Below are positions 7,383 to 14,855 of a stretch of DNA of 20,779 nucleotides, piece by piece. Made by a program: the position numbers and the translations under genes. The first letter of the stretch is position 1; each line of letters opens with the position of its first letter. This DNA is from Bacteroidales bacterium (GTDB lineage Bacteria; Bacteroidota; Bacteroidia; Bacteroidales; UBA932): NCBI GenBank assembly GCA_009784635.1, contig WRBG01000014.1, positions 1 to 20,779 of the forward strand. The letters run 5' to 3'. The notes beneath the pieces are model-generated. The model saw only the letters and a list, made by a program, of their open reading frames with translations, was not told the DNA's origin and ran no database searches.

Positions 7383-8683
7383 CACCCAAGCAATTCCGCC
7401 ATTTTTCCGCAAAGGTTTTTTCGGCTATAGGCGGCAATGGCTTGGGGCAGGGAGGCTTCCCAAGGCTTTTTCCAGCTAAAGAACCGGTAATAATGCAGGA
7501 GGCTGCGCCTTAATCCCTCAAAGTCCTCAAATTCGTGCATGGTTCCGGCGTTACATTCGGCCAATATCTCCGCCAAGTCGCCCCCGACGGGGCCAATCCC
7601 CAAGACGGGCTTTCTTGCAGCCAAATATTCAAAGAATTTTCCGGTAATGATGCCTTGGGATTCGGGCTCTTTTTTGAGGGTAAGCAACAACAGATTGGCC
7701 CCTTTCTGATACGCTACCGCTTCTGAATGAGAAACATAAGGCATAAATTGGGTATGCGGCAGCAGGCCGGCTTCTTCTATGGATTTCTTTACAATCCCGT
7801 CTGTCTGCCCCACCAACAATATGTGGAGCTTTTCTTTAAATCCCTCATTTTCTGCAACAATAGACGACAAGGCTTGCCAAAGCCGGTCGGGATTGGCGTC
7901 TCGGGTAAACAGGCCGGTATGGCAAATGGTAAACTTGCCGTCTAAAGACAGGGGCTCCACCTCAAAATCATCCTCGTCGTATCCGTTGAAAATTACCTCT
8001 ATGCGTTTGGGTTTTAGAGGGAGAAAGTCCCGTTTCATTTGCGGAGACACCACCGTAACCACATTTGCTTCACGCACAATCGCTTCTTCTGCCCTTTTGT
8101 GCCGCTTTAAAGTAGAGGCGAGCATATTCAAGTGTTTAAAGTAATACATTCCCGTCCATGGGTCTCTAAAGTCGGCCAACCAAGGGATGCCCGTCTTTCG
8201 GTGGAGGTCTTTACCAATCAAGTGCATGGAATGGGGCGGGCCTGTGGTAATAATCCGGTCTACCGGTTCTTTTTTCAGCCGCTTTTTCAGATAGCGCACC
8301 GAGGGCCGGCGCCAAAAACAGCGCGGGTCGGGAAAGAAAAAATTACTGCGGATAAAAAGGGCAATTCGCTCTTTTCTTGGGACTTTGTCCGTATGGTCAG
8401 AAATAAATCCCGGCTGCAAAGCCTGTCCTTTTTTACCCGTAAACCATTTGTACAAAGAGTACGGCTCAAAAATCGGACGCTTCCACACTTGTAGATTCGG
8501 GGCTACCTCTCTAAGTAATTCTTCGTCCTTGGCCATCAACTCCGGATTTTGGGGCGTATAGATAACCGGTTCCCAGCCAAATTCGGGTAAATACTTGGCC
8601 ATTTTGAGCCAGCGTTGCACGCCCGACCCTCCGGAAGGAGGCCAATAATAGGTAATAATCAATACCCTGCGCGGGCGAGCCAT
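7382..8683 (-). CDS. Glycosyltransferase, GT4-like (GT-B fold)
   Basis: The 433-residue protein starts with a basic MARPRRVLIITYYWPPSGGSG, the nucleotide-fold opening of family-4 enzymes that precedes the G-V-Q-R-W loop. An acceptor-domain block W-L-A-D-F-R-D-P-W-T-G (about 167-177) is typical of this Bacteroidota subfamily. The donor half has V-I-F-N-G-Y-D-E-D-D-F, a hinge H-T-G-L-F, and the late motif F-E-Y-L-A-A-R-K-P-V-L-G-I-G (about 368-381), which contacts the nucleotide sugar. It should act in the cytosol or at the inner face of the membrane on a surface polysaccharide or glycolipid; substrate unknown. It starts 13 nt after the stop of a serine hydrolase on the same strand, so it probably shares that transcript, though no functional tie is evident. 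Confidence 0.88.
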   Translation of the reverse strand: MARPRRVLIITYYWPPSGGSGVQRWLKMAKYLPEFGWEPVIYTPQNPELMAKDEELLREVAPNLQVWKRPIFEPYSLYKWFTGKKGQALQPGFISDHTDKVPRKERIALFIRSNFFFPDPRCFWRRPSVRYLKKRLKKEPVDRIITTGPPHSMHLIGKDLHRKTGIPWLADFRDPWTGMYYFKHLNMLASTLKRHKRAEEAIVREANVVTVVSPQMKRDFLPLKPKRIEVIFNGYDEDDFEVEPLSLDGKFTICHTGLFTRDANPDRLWQALSSIVAENEGFKEKLHILLVGQTDGIVKKSIEEAGLLPHTQFMPYVSHSEAVAYQKGANLLLLTLKKEPESQGIITGKFFEYLAARKPVLGIGPVGGDLAEILAECNAGTMHEFEDFEGLRRSLLHYYRFFSWKKPWEASLPQAIAAYSRKNLCGKMAELLG

Positions 8684-8696
8684 GAGTTGGTCTGTG

Positions 8697-9854
8697 CTAT
8701 TTTTTAATAAATATGTTGTACAATGCGTTGATTACGTCTGACTGTATGGTCATAAAACCATTCTCGCCCCGTTTGGCTTCATAGCCGTTGGTCATCATCA
8801 CAAAACCAAATTTTTTCTCCGGCTCAAAGAACATGGCGCTGTACAGGCCGTAGGCCGAACCCGTGTGTCCTTTCATGGTTTCTCCTTCAATCAATCGGGT
8901 AGAGGTAGTGATTGCAAAGCCATACTCTCCCATGTTCCCGTCTGGAAACTCGTAAGGGGTTTGCATGGCCGCCACGCTTTGGGGCGTCAAAATCTGTACG
9001 CCGTTCCATGTTCCTTGATTAATTTGCACCAGCATGTGCTTGGCCAAATCTTGGGGAGTGGTCTTCATGCCTCCGGTAGGTGAAAAGATAGACGTTGTCT
9101 TGGCCAAGACGTGTCCATCCAAATCGGCAGCCCTGCTGCGGTAAGCATCGGGAGACGCTACAAATTCCCCGTTTGTGAATCCATAAAGCGTTACAAATTG
9201 GGCCCAATCCAAAGCGTCTACATTAAAATGAGCGTTAAGACCCAATGGGTCCGTAATATGTTTTTGGATATACAAGTCAAAACGCGCTCCGGAGTGGAAC
9301 TCGACCAATCCGCCCAACAAATTATACCCAAGGTTGCAATACTGGTATTGGGTCCCGGGGCCATATTGATTGTAGGCGTGCATGTATTCACTATTCTTTT
9401 CGGGATTTATCACATCAAACGTGAAATAGCCTCTGGAGTCGTTTAGGCTGGAGGTGTGCGTAAGCAGCATCCGATAGGTAATGGGCACATCGGGATAGTT
9501 GGGGTTGCGCATCGGCAGGCCCAAAGCGGGACTCACATCGTCGTCCAACCCAAATTTCCCCTGCTCGTGGAGTTGCATAATGGCCGTGGCCGTAAATGAT
9601 TTGGAAATAGAAGCAATTCTAAAAATATCGTTTACACCGATTTGCGTTTCTTCTTCTATGTTCTTGAAGCCAAAGGCTCCGGTATAAACAATTTTATTGT
9701 TTTTAACCACCGCAACCGAAAGGCCTACCGCATTAAGTTCTTGTATAAGGTTGTTCATGGCCTCGTCGGCTTCTGTTTTGAGGTTGGGGCCGCAAGCCAC
9801 CATGCCCACCGCAACCGCAGCTGCGCAAAAATGAGAGAGAATAGATTGTTTCAT
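8697..9854 (-). CDS. Serine hydrolase lipoprotein B (beta-lactamase/D-aminopeptidase family, PF00144-like)
   Basis: From the ATG at 9854 the product is 385 residues with a lipoprotein-like signal (MKQSILSHF..., lipobox M-V-A-C, Cys21). An in-frame ATG at 9923 would add 23 residues and destroy the signal, and it lies upstream of a good promoter box, so I reject it. The class-C-type active site is complete: Ser82-x-x-Lys85 (S-I-S-K), Tyr172-Cys-Asn174, and His330-Thr-Gly332. Family members hydrolyse amide or ester bonds, including D-amino-acid peptides, peptidoglycan stems and beta-lactams. The exact substrate cannot be read from the sequence. It is a close paralogue of the gene at 11009-12193 and lies directly downstream of the D-amino-acid enzyme. 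Compared with that copy it lacks about ten residues in a loop before the C-terminal helix. Confidence 0.88.
   Translation of the reverse strand: MKQSILSHFCAAAVAVGMVACGPNLKTEADEAMNNLIQELNAVGLSVAVVKNNKIVYTGAFGFKNIEEETQIGVNDIFRIASISKSFTATAIMQLHEQGKFGLDDDVSPALGLPMRNPNYPDVPITYRMLLTHTSSLNDSRGYFTFDVINPEKNSEYMHAYNQYGPGTQYQYCNLGYNLLGGLVEFHSGARFDLYIQKHITDPLGLNAHFNVDALDWAQFVTLYGFTNGEFVASPDAYRSRAADLDGHVLAKTTSIFSPTGGMKTTPQDLAKHMLVQINQGTWNGVQILTPQSVAAMQTPYEFPDGNMGEYGFAITTSTRLIEGETMKGHTGSAYGLYSAMFFEPEKKFGFVMMTNGYEAKRGENGFMTIQSDVINALYNIFIKK
9211..9273. repeat. Near-identical 63-bp block shared by the two serine hydrolase genes (copy in gene B)
   Basis: This block matches 11556-11618 at 62 of 63 positions by eye; the single difference is G or A in the AGC-TT context. 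High similarity continues for about 60 bp beyond it. It encodes the region around I-T-D-P-L-G-L-N-A-H-F-N-V-D-A-L. Identity at silent positions is far above that of the flanking parts of the two genes. Confidence 0.85.
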
Positions 9855-9874
9855 AGGATTATATTTTAGTTTGA

Positions 9875-9882
9875 CAAAGATA
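9875..9882 (-). promoter_or_regulatory. Candidate -7 box for serine hydrolase B
   Basis: TATCTTTG on the minus strand exactly fits TAnnTTTG and ends 20 nt before the ATG at 9854. It supports the downstream ATG rather than the one at 9923, and suggests the second hydrolase has its own promoter in addition to any read-through. Confidence 0.5.
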
Positions 9883-9897
9883 CGAAAAAATGTTATG

Positions 9898-10995
9898 CTA
9901 TTGGCTTTTCCCCCGACAGGCAATCTCCCAAACCGCCACCAGCCGGTTGTCTTTTACCACGCAATAACGGTCGTGCAGGTTGACCGTAGTACAACCGTGG
10001 CTGGGCCAGATGGCCACCAAGTCCCCTACTTTTAGGTGGTCAGCTTCCGGCAAAAGCTCCAAGCGCCCGTGTTCCTCCGACAAGCCCTTTAATTCGGCGC
10101 CCGATAGCAGGGGTTTAGGCAGTCCAAACTCGTGGGTCAGACTTTTCATGCCCGCATCAATCAGCGCTAAACCCGGTGCAGGTTTACTGATTACCGTAGA
10201 TAGCACCCATAGGGCGGGACGAAATACCTCGTTCCCCATAACTCCCGAATAGCAGGCGTCCATAAAGATGTACGACCCCGCTTCTATTTCTGTAATGCCC
10301 GAATAGATGCCCGACATATCAAAAGTTCCCGTACCTCCCGCAGAGACAATCTCCACAATAAGGCCGTTGTCCCTAAGCATTTGCGCTGTATCCACCAATA
10401 TTTTATTGGCCGACAGACACTCCGCCTTGCGCTCCCCCCTAACGGCCGTAAACACGCAATGCCCTTCGTATCCCATCAGTCCCTTAAAAATCAATCCTTT
10501 TTTTGCAACAATATATTTGGCCAAATCCAAGGTCTGCTCCATGCTGCGCGTACCGCAACGGTCATTGCCCACATTAACTTCAATCACCACCCCTATGCGG
10601 GAGCCGTATGCACAAGCCGCCCTGTCCAAATCGTCTATGTTGTTTTGGTTGTCTACGGCCACTTTCACATCTGCCCGACAGGCCAAAGCGGCCAATCGTT
10701 CCGGTTTTCCATATCCAGCCACTTGATTGGCTATCAGTATATCCACTATTCCTTGCTCTGCCATGACTTCTGCCTCGGAGAGCTTGGCGCAGGTAATTCC
10801 AATCGCCCCCGCCCTCATCTGCAAATGGGCAATCATCGGACATTTATGGGTTTTGATATGGGGACGGAGTTTTACCGGCCCTGTAAAGAAATCGGCCATC
10901 CGGCTCAGATTGGCTTCAAAAATATCTATGTCGAGGACAAGCGCCGGAGTTGGAATCTGCTCCTTGGACATTCCAATGATTAAATGATTGGTCAT
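9898..10995 (-). CDS. PLP enzyme of the D-serine dehydratase / D-threonine aldolase family
   Basis: The 365-residue protein has the fold-type III PLP barrel of the alanine-racemase N-terminal superfamily. The PLP lysine is Lys48 in L-R-P-H-I-K-T-H-K. The core continues with V-D-N (114-116), V-I-E-V-N-V-G-N-D-R-C-G (137-148) and S-A-G-G-T-G-T-F-D (218-226). The C-terminal domain carries S-E-E-H-G and then P-S-H-G-C-T-T-V-N-L-H. His333 and Cys335 form the H-x-C pair that binds zinc or another divalent metal in eukaryotic-type D-serine dehydratase and D-threo-3-hydroxyaspartate dehydratase. D-threonine aldolases have H-x-D there. I therefore favour deamination of a D-hydroxy amino acid to a keto acid and ammonia in the cytosol. 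The start may be at 10995 or at the ATG at 10971, just before the conserved I-P-T-P-A-L. It lies 13 nt after serine hydrolase A and is followed by its paralogue. Confidence 0.87.
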   Translation of the reverse strand: MTNHLIIGMSKEQIPTPALVLDIDIFEANLSRMADFFTGPVKLRPHIKTHKCPMIAHLQMRAGAIGITCAKLSEAEVMAEQGIVDILIANQVAGYGKPERLAALACRADVKVAVDNQNNIDDLDRAACAYGSRIGVVIEVNVGNDRCGTRSMEQTLDLAKYIVAKKGLIFKGLMGYEGHCVFTAVRGERKAECLSANKILVDTAQMLRDNGLIVEIVSAGGTGTFDMSGIYSGITEIEAGSYIFMDACYSGVMGNEVFRPALWVLSTVISKPAPGLALIDAGMKSLTHEFGLPKPLLSGAELKGLSEEHGRLELLPEADHLKVGDLVAIWPSHGCTTVNLHDRYCVVKDNRLVAVWEIACRGKSQ

Positions 10996-11008
10996 AATAT
11001 ATATGTAT

Positions 11009-12193
11009 CTAAGGTTTTATAAATATGCTATACAGAGCGTTAATCACTTCTGATTGAATAGTCAGATAGTTGTTTATCTCTTCGGGATGGTCGGTCAGCG
11101 GACTCCCGTTGGTGTGTTTTGGGGGATAGCCATTGGTCATCATCACAAATCCAAACTTTTTCTCCGGCTCAAAGTACATGGCGCTAAAAAGGCCGTAGGC
11201 CGAACCGGTATGTCCTCTTAGTATTTCGCCCTCAATCAAATCGGGAGTAGTGGTGATGGCAAAACCATAATCCCCCGCCCGCCCGACCGGAAAGCCGTAT
11301 GGGGTTTGCATCGCCTGTACGCTTGCCGGCTTTAAAATGCGTACGCCACCCCAGCTTCCTTGGTTCATCTGTACCAACATTTGTTTGGCTAAATCTTTGG
11401 GCGCCATTTTCATCCCGCCGGTAGGAGAAAAAATGACCGCGCTGCGTCCCATGGTATAGTTTTCCAATTCGACCGCCCGACTGCGGTAGGCCGCCGGAGA
11501 TTCTACAAACCGCCCATTTCTATAGTGATACAGCGGAACCAATTGGGCGCGGTTTAAAGCGTCTACATTAAAATGAGCATTAAGACCCAATGGGTCCGTA
11601 ATATGTTTTTGGATATACTCATCAAAGCGCGCTCCGGAGTGGACCTCGACCAAGCCGCCCAACAAATTATACCCAAGGTTGCAGTATTCGTACTGCGTGC
11701 CCGGCGGATACGCATTGTAGGCCCGCCATACCTCTTTGGTCTTTTGCGGGTCAACCACATCATAGGAGAAATAGCCGGTGGTGTCGTTCAAGCTGGAGGT
11801 ATGCGTTAATAACATTCGATAGGTGATGGGAATGTGGGGATAGTCGGGATGGCGCAGCGGCAGACTCAGCGCAAGACCCGCATCGTCGTCCAAATCAAAT
11901 TTGCCTTGTTCGTAAAGCTGCATTATTGCAGTGGCTGTAAACGACTTGGAAATGGAGGCAATCCTAAAGAGGTCGTCGGTATCGATTTGCGATTCTTCGG
12001 CAATATTCTTGGTTCCAAAGGCGCCGGTATACACCATTTTGTTGTTTTTGACCACCGCCACCGAAAGGCCAACCGCATTAAGTTCCTTAATAATCTTATT
12101 CATGGCCTCATCAGCCTGTTGTTCAAGCGTGGGGCCGCAGGCTGCCATCAGCAAAGCCGCCGCCATAAGCACATAGGGTGTACATGTTTTCAT
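11009..12193 (-). CDS. Serine hydrolase lipoprotein A (beta-lactamase/D-aminopeptidase family, PF00144-like)
   Basis: The 394-residue product begins MKTCTPYVLMAAALLMAACG, a signal with lipobox M-A-A-C (Cys19), so it is likely a lipoprotein facing the periplasm or outside. The active site is complete: Ser80-x-x-Lys83 (S-I-S-K), Tyr170-Cys-Asn172 and His328-Thr-Gly330. Its closest relative in sight is the gene at 8697-9854, with which it shares most residues throughout, so the pair arose by duplication. Between them lies a D-amino-acid PLP enzyme 13 nt downstream. That order suggests cleavage of D-amino-acid-containing peptides outside, with catabolism of the released amino acid inside; this is inference. 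The promoter diverges from that of mutS, and the two -7 boxes are only 8 nt apart. Confidence 0.88.
   Translation of the reverse strand: MKTCTPYVLMAAALLMAACGPTLEQQADEAMNKIIKELNAVGLSVAVVKNNKMVYTGAFGTKNIAEESQIDTDDLFRIASISKSFTATAIMQLYEQGKFDLDDDAGLALSLPLRHPDYPHIPITYRMLLTHTSSLNDTTGYFSYDVVDPQKTKEVWRAYNAYPPGTQYEYCNLGYNLLGGLVEVHSGARFDEYIQKHITDPLGLNAHFNVDALNRAQLVPLYHYRNGRFVESPAAYRSRAVELENYTMGRSAVIFSPTGGMKMAPKDLAKQMLVQMNQGSWGGVRILKPASVQAMQTPYGFPVGRAGDYGFAITTTPDLIEGEILRGHTGSAYGLFSAMYFEPEKKFGFVMMTNGYPPKHTNGSPLTDHPEEINNYLTIQSEVINALYSIFIKP
11556..11618. repeat. Near-identical 63-bp block shared by the two serine hydrolase genes (copy in gene A)
   Basis: Partner of the block at 9211-9273, in the same orientation about 2.35 kb away, with one difference in 63 by eye. 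As direct repeats they could recombine and delete the D-amino-acid enzyme between them, leaving one chimeric hydrolase. Confidence 0.85.
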
Positions 12194-12210
12194 GAGTTTG
12201 AAGCATTAGG

Positions 12211-12240
12211 TTGGGACAAAGATAGTATTTTGTATCTTTG
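12211..12240 (+). promoter_or_regulatory. Candidate mutS promoter, TTG-N19-TATCTTTG
   Basis: TTG at 12211-12213 and TATCTTTG at 12233-12240 are separated by 19 nt, the spacing of Bacteroidota -33/-7 promoters. This is the best two-part match in the window. The ATG of mutS begins only 5 nt after the -7 box, so the transcript should begin at or within a few bases of the start codon. Confidence 0.6.
12217..12224 (-). promoter_or_regulatory. Candidate -7 box for the serine hydrolase A operon
   Basis: TATCTTTG on the minus strand, 23 nt before the ATG at 12193. It is the mirror image of the mutS -7 box: CAAAGATA, 8 nt, TATCTTTG form an inverted repeat, so the two polymerases would compete for the same DNA. 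Confidence 0.5.
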
Positions 12241-12245
12241 CAGGG

Positions 12246-14843
12246 ATGAATACGCCGATTAAAACAGCAGAGACGCCCTTGATGAAGCAATATTATGCCA
12301 TCAAAGCGCAGCATCCCCAAGCGCTATTGCTCTTTCGCATGGGTGATTTTTACGAAACCTTTGGCGACGATGCCATCCTCACCAGCAAAATATTGGGCAT
12401 CGTACTCACGCGCCGCGCCAACGGCGCGGCGGCAAGCGTGGAGTTGGCGGGATTCCCATACCACGCATTAGATAACTACCTCCCCAAGTTGGTGCGCGCA
12501 GGCCATAAGGTGGCCATATGCGAACAGTTAGAAGACCCCAAGTTTGCCAAAACATTGGTAAAGCGCGGCGTTACCGAACTCCTCTCCCCCGGAGTCGCCT
12601 ACAACGACCAAATCCTCAACGCCAACGAAAACAACTATTTAGCCTCTGTATCCTTTCATCATGACCAAGCCGGAATTGCCTTTTTAGACATCTCCACCGG
12701 AACTTTTTCTCTCTCCCAAGGGCCTTTGGATTACGTAGACCGGCTTCTGAATCAGTTTGCGCCAAAGGAAATTTTGCTCCAAAAAGGATACGAAAAAGGA
12801 TTTAAGAGCCGATTTGGAGACGATTATTATACCACTTGTTTGGACGAATGGGCTTTTGCGCCCCAAGCCGCCCGCAATAAATTACTCAAACATTTTCAAG
12901 TAGAAACCCTTAAAGGATTTGGGGTAGAGGAACTTGATTTGGGGGTCTCTGCCGCCGGCGCCTGCCTTTTTTACCTTGAATTGACCAAGCACGACCGATT
13001 GGGGCATCTCTGTTCCATCCAGCGGATTGACGAGTCGGACTATATGTGGTTAGACCGGTTTACGATTCGCAATTTAGAGCTTTTCACTTCGTTCGACCCC
13101 AAGGGCAGCAGCTTGATTGATATGATTGATAAAACAATTACGCCAATGGGCGCCAGATTGTTGCGTCAATGGCTGATTATGCCCCTCAAAGACCGCGCAG
13201 CCCTTGAACGTCGTTACCAAATCATCCAAGCCTTTAGCGCTAATCCGGATTTGGCAAAAATCATTTCCCAAAGTTTGGGCTTGATTGGCGATATGGAACG
13301 ACTTAGCGCCAAAGCGGCCGCAGGCCGCCTTTCTCCCCGAGAAGCGGTGCAGCTCAAAAAGGGATTGGAGGAGGTCAATATCATCCGCCAAGCGGCCTTG
13401 TCTTCGGATTCGGAAGATATACAAACGCTGGCGCAAGTCCTTGACCCCTGCGCCGAACTGGTGGCCCGCATAAGCCGCGACCTGCTGCCGGAACCGGCCC
13501 AGCAAATCGGCCGAGGCGATGTAATCGCCGCAGGCTGCCATCCTCAGTTGGACGAACTCCGCCATAAGGCAAGGCACGGAAAGGACTATATTTTGCAGAT
13601 GCAACAGCGCGAAATTGAACAGACAGGCATATCTTCTCTAAAAATTAGTTACAACAACGTCTTTGGCTACTATATAGAAGTCCGCAACACCCACAAAGAC
13701 AAGGTTCCTCCTCAATGGATTCGCAAACAAACATTGGTCAGTGCAGAACGATATATTACCCAAGAACTTAAAGAGTACGAAGAACAGGTCTTAGGCGCGG
13801 AAGAACGGATTATTGTGCTGGAACAGGAACTCTATGCAGGATTAATCGCAGAGATTCAAAAATATACCCGCCCGTTGCAGCAAAATGCCGGAATCTTGGC
13901 CCAAACGGATGTGCTGTTGGGTTTTTCTGTTTTGGCCCAATCGAATCGCTATTGCCGACCCCAACTCTTTGACAGTAACGTATTAGAAATCGAACAAGGC
14001 CGTCATCCCGTTATTGAGCGCCTCCTCCCTTCCGGCGAAAACTACATTGCCAACGACCTGTATTTGGACTGCGAAACCCAGCAAATTATCATCATTACAG
14101 GCCCCAATATGTCGGGAAAGAGCGCCCTGTTGCGCCAAACCGCCTTGATTGTGCTGTTGGCCCAAGCCGGGTCTTTTGTTCCTGCAAAGTCGGCCAAGAT
14201 TGGGATTGTAGATAAGCTCTTTACCCGCGTAGGCGCCTCAGACAATATCTCCAGAGGGGAGTCCACTTTTATGGTGGAAATGCTGGAAGCCTCCGGTATT
14301 TTACATAACCTAACCCCCCGCTCGCTGGTGCTTTTGGACGAATTAGGTCGGGGAACCAGCACCTACGACGGCATCTCCATTGCTTGGGCCATTGTAGAAT
14401 ACATACATCAGCAACCTCTTGCTCGGGCTAAGACCCTTTTTGCCACCCATTACCATGAATTAAACGAAATGGCCGCCCAATTCCCCCGCGTGAAGAATTA
14501 TCATGTATCGGTAAAAGAAGCCGACAATAAGGTTCTCTTTTTAAGGACGCTCAAGCCCGGAGGCATGGCCCACAGTTTTGGGATTCACGTAGCCCGTATG
14601 GCCGGTATGCCCCAAACGGTAGTTCAAACCGCCGAAAAAATGTTAAAACAGTTAGAGGCCCACGCCCCCAATCCCAAAGCAAAAACGGCCGCCACGCCAA
14701 GTTACCAACTTACCATATTTCCTTTAGAAGACCCTCTTTTAGTGCAACTTAGAGAAGATATTGCACATGTAGACATCCATAAACTGTCTCCACTCGACGC
14801 TTTTGATTTGCTCCGCGACTTAAAAAAACGGGTGGGATTATAA
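12246..14843 (+). CDS. mutS: DNA mismatch repair protein MutS
   Basis: The 865-residue protein is full length. The mismatch-reading Phe-x-Glu is at residues 35-37 (G-D-F-Y-E-T-F), matching Phe36 and Glu38 of E. coli MutS. Connector, core and clamp domains follow; F-G-Y-Y-I-E-V lies in the core/clamp region. The ATPase domain has Walker A G-P-N-M-S-G-K-S at 619-626, Walker B L-L-D-E with Asp698-Glu699, and the signature G-R-G-T-S-T-Y-D-G just after. A conserved T-H-Y-H-E-L follows near 736-741. The dimer binds mispaired bases and recruits MutL in the cytosol. The Phe-x-Glu shows this is MutS1, not MutS2. The start at 12246 matches the usual E-T-P-L-M-K-Q-Y opening; a second ATG at 12282 would remove it. 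The permease gene follows after 12 nt. Confidence 0.97.
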   Translation: MNTPIKTAETPLMKQYYAIKAQHPQALLLFRMGDFYETFGDDAILTSKILGIVLTRRANGAAASVELAGFPYHALDNYLPKLVRAGHKVAICEQLEDPKFAKTLVKRGVTELLSPGVAYNDQILNANENNYLASVSFHHDQAGIAFLDISTGTFSLSQGPLDYVDRLLNQFAPKEILLQKGYEKGFKSRFGDDYYTTCLDEWAFAPQAARNKLLKHFQVETLKGFGVEELDLGVSAAGACLFYLELTKHDRLGHLCSIQRIDESDYMWLDRFTIRNLELFTSFDPKGSSLIDMIDKTITPMGARLLRQWLIMPLKDRAALERRYQIIQAFSANPDLAKIISQSLGLIGDMERLSAKAAAGRLSPREAVQLKKGLEEVNIIRQAALSSDSEDIQTLAQVLDPCAELVARISRDLLPEPAQQIGRGDVIAAGCHPQLDELRHKARHGKDYILQMQQREIEQTGISSLKISYNNVFGYYIEVRNTHKDKVPPQWIRKQTLVSAERYITQELKEYEEQVLGAEERIIVLEQELYAGLIAEIQKYTRPLQQNAGILAQTDVLLGFSVLAQSNRYCRPQLFDSNVLEIEQGRHPVIERLLPSGENYIANDLYLDCETQQIIIITGPNMSGKSALLRQTALIVLLAQAGSFVPAKSAKIGIVDKLFTRVGASDNISRGESTFMVEMLEASGILHNLTPRSLVLLDELGRGTSTYDGISIAWAIVEYIHQQPLARAKTLFATHYHELNEMAAQFPRVKNYHVSVKEADNKVLFLRTLKPGGMAHSFGIHVARMAGMPQTVVQTAEKMLKQLEAHAPNPKAKTAATPSYQLTIFPLEDPLLVQLREDIAHVDIHKLSPLDAFDLLRDLKKRVGL

Positions 14844-14855
14844 TTATCTTTCTTT

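Noticed and set aside
9855..9923. Upstream start for serine hydrolase B
   Set aside because: It would bury the lipoprotein signal behind 23 residues and place the start codon upstream of the -7 box at 9875-9882. It also overlaps the end of the preceding gene.
10381..10983. Plus-strand ORF of 200 codons
   Set aside because: Antisense to the D-serine dehydratase-like gene, with no family signature.
13074..13604. Minus-strand ORF of 176 codons
   Set aside because: Antisense to the middle of mutS, with no recognisable motif.
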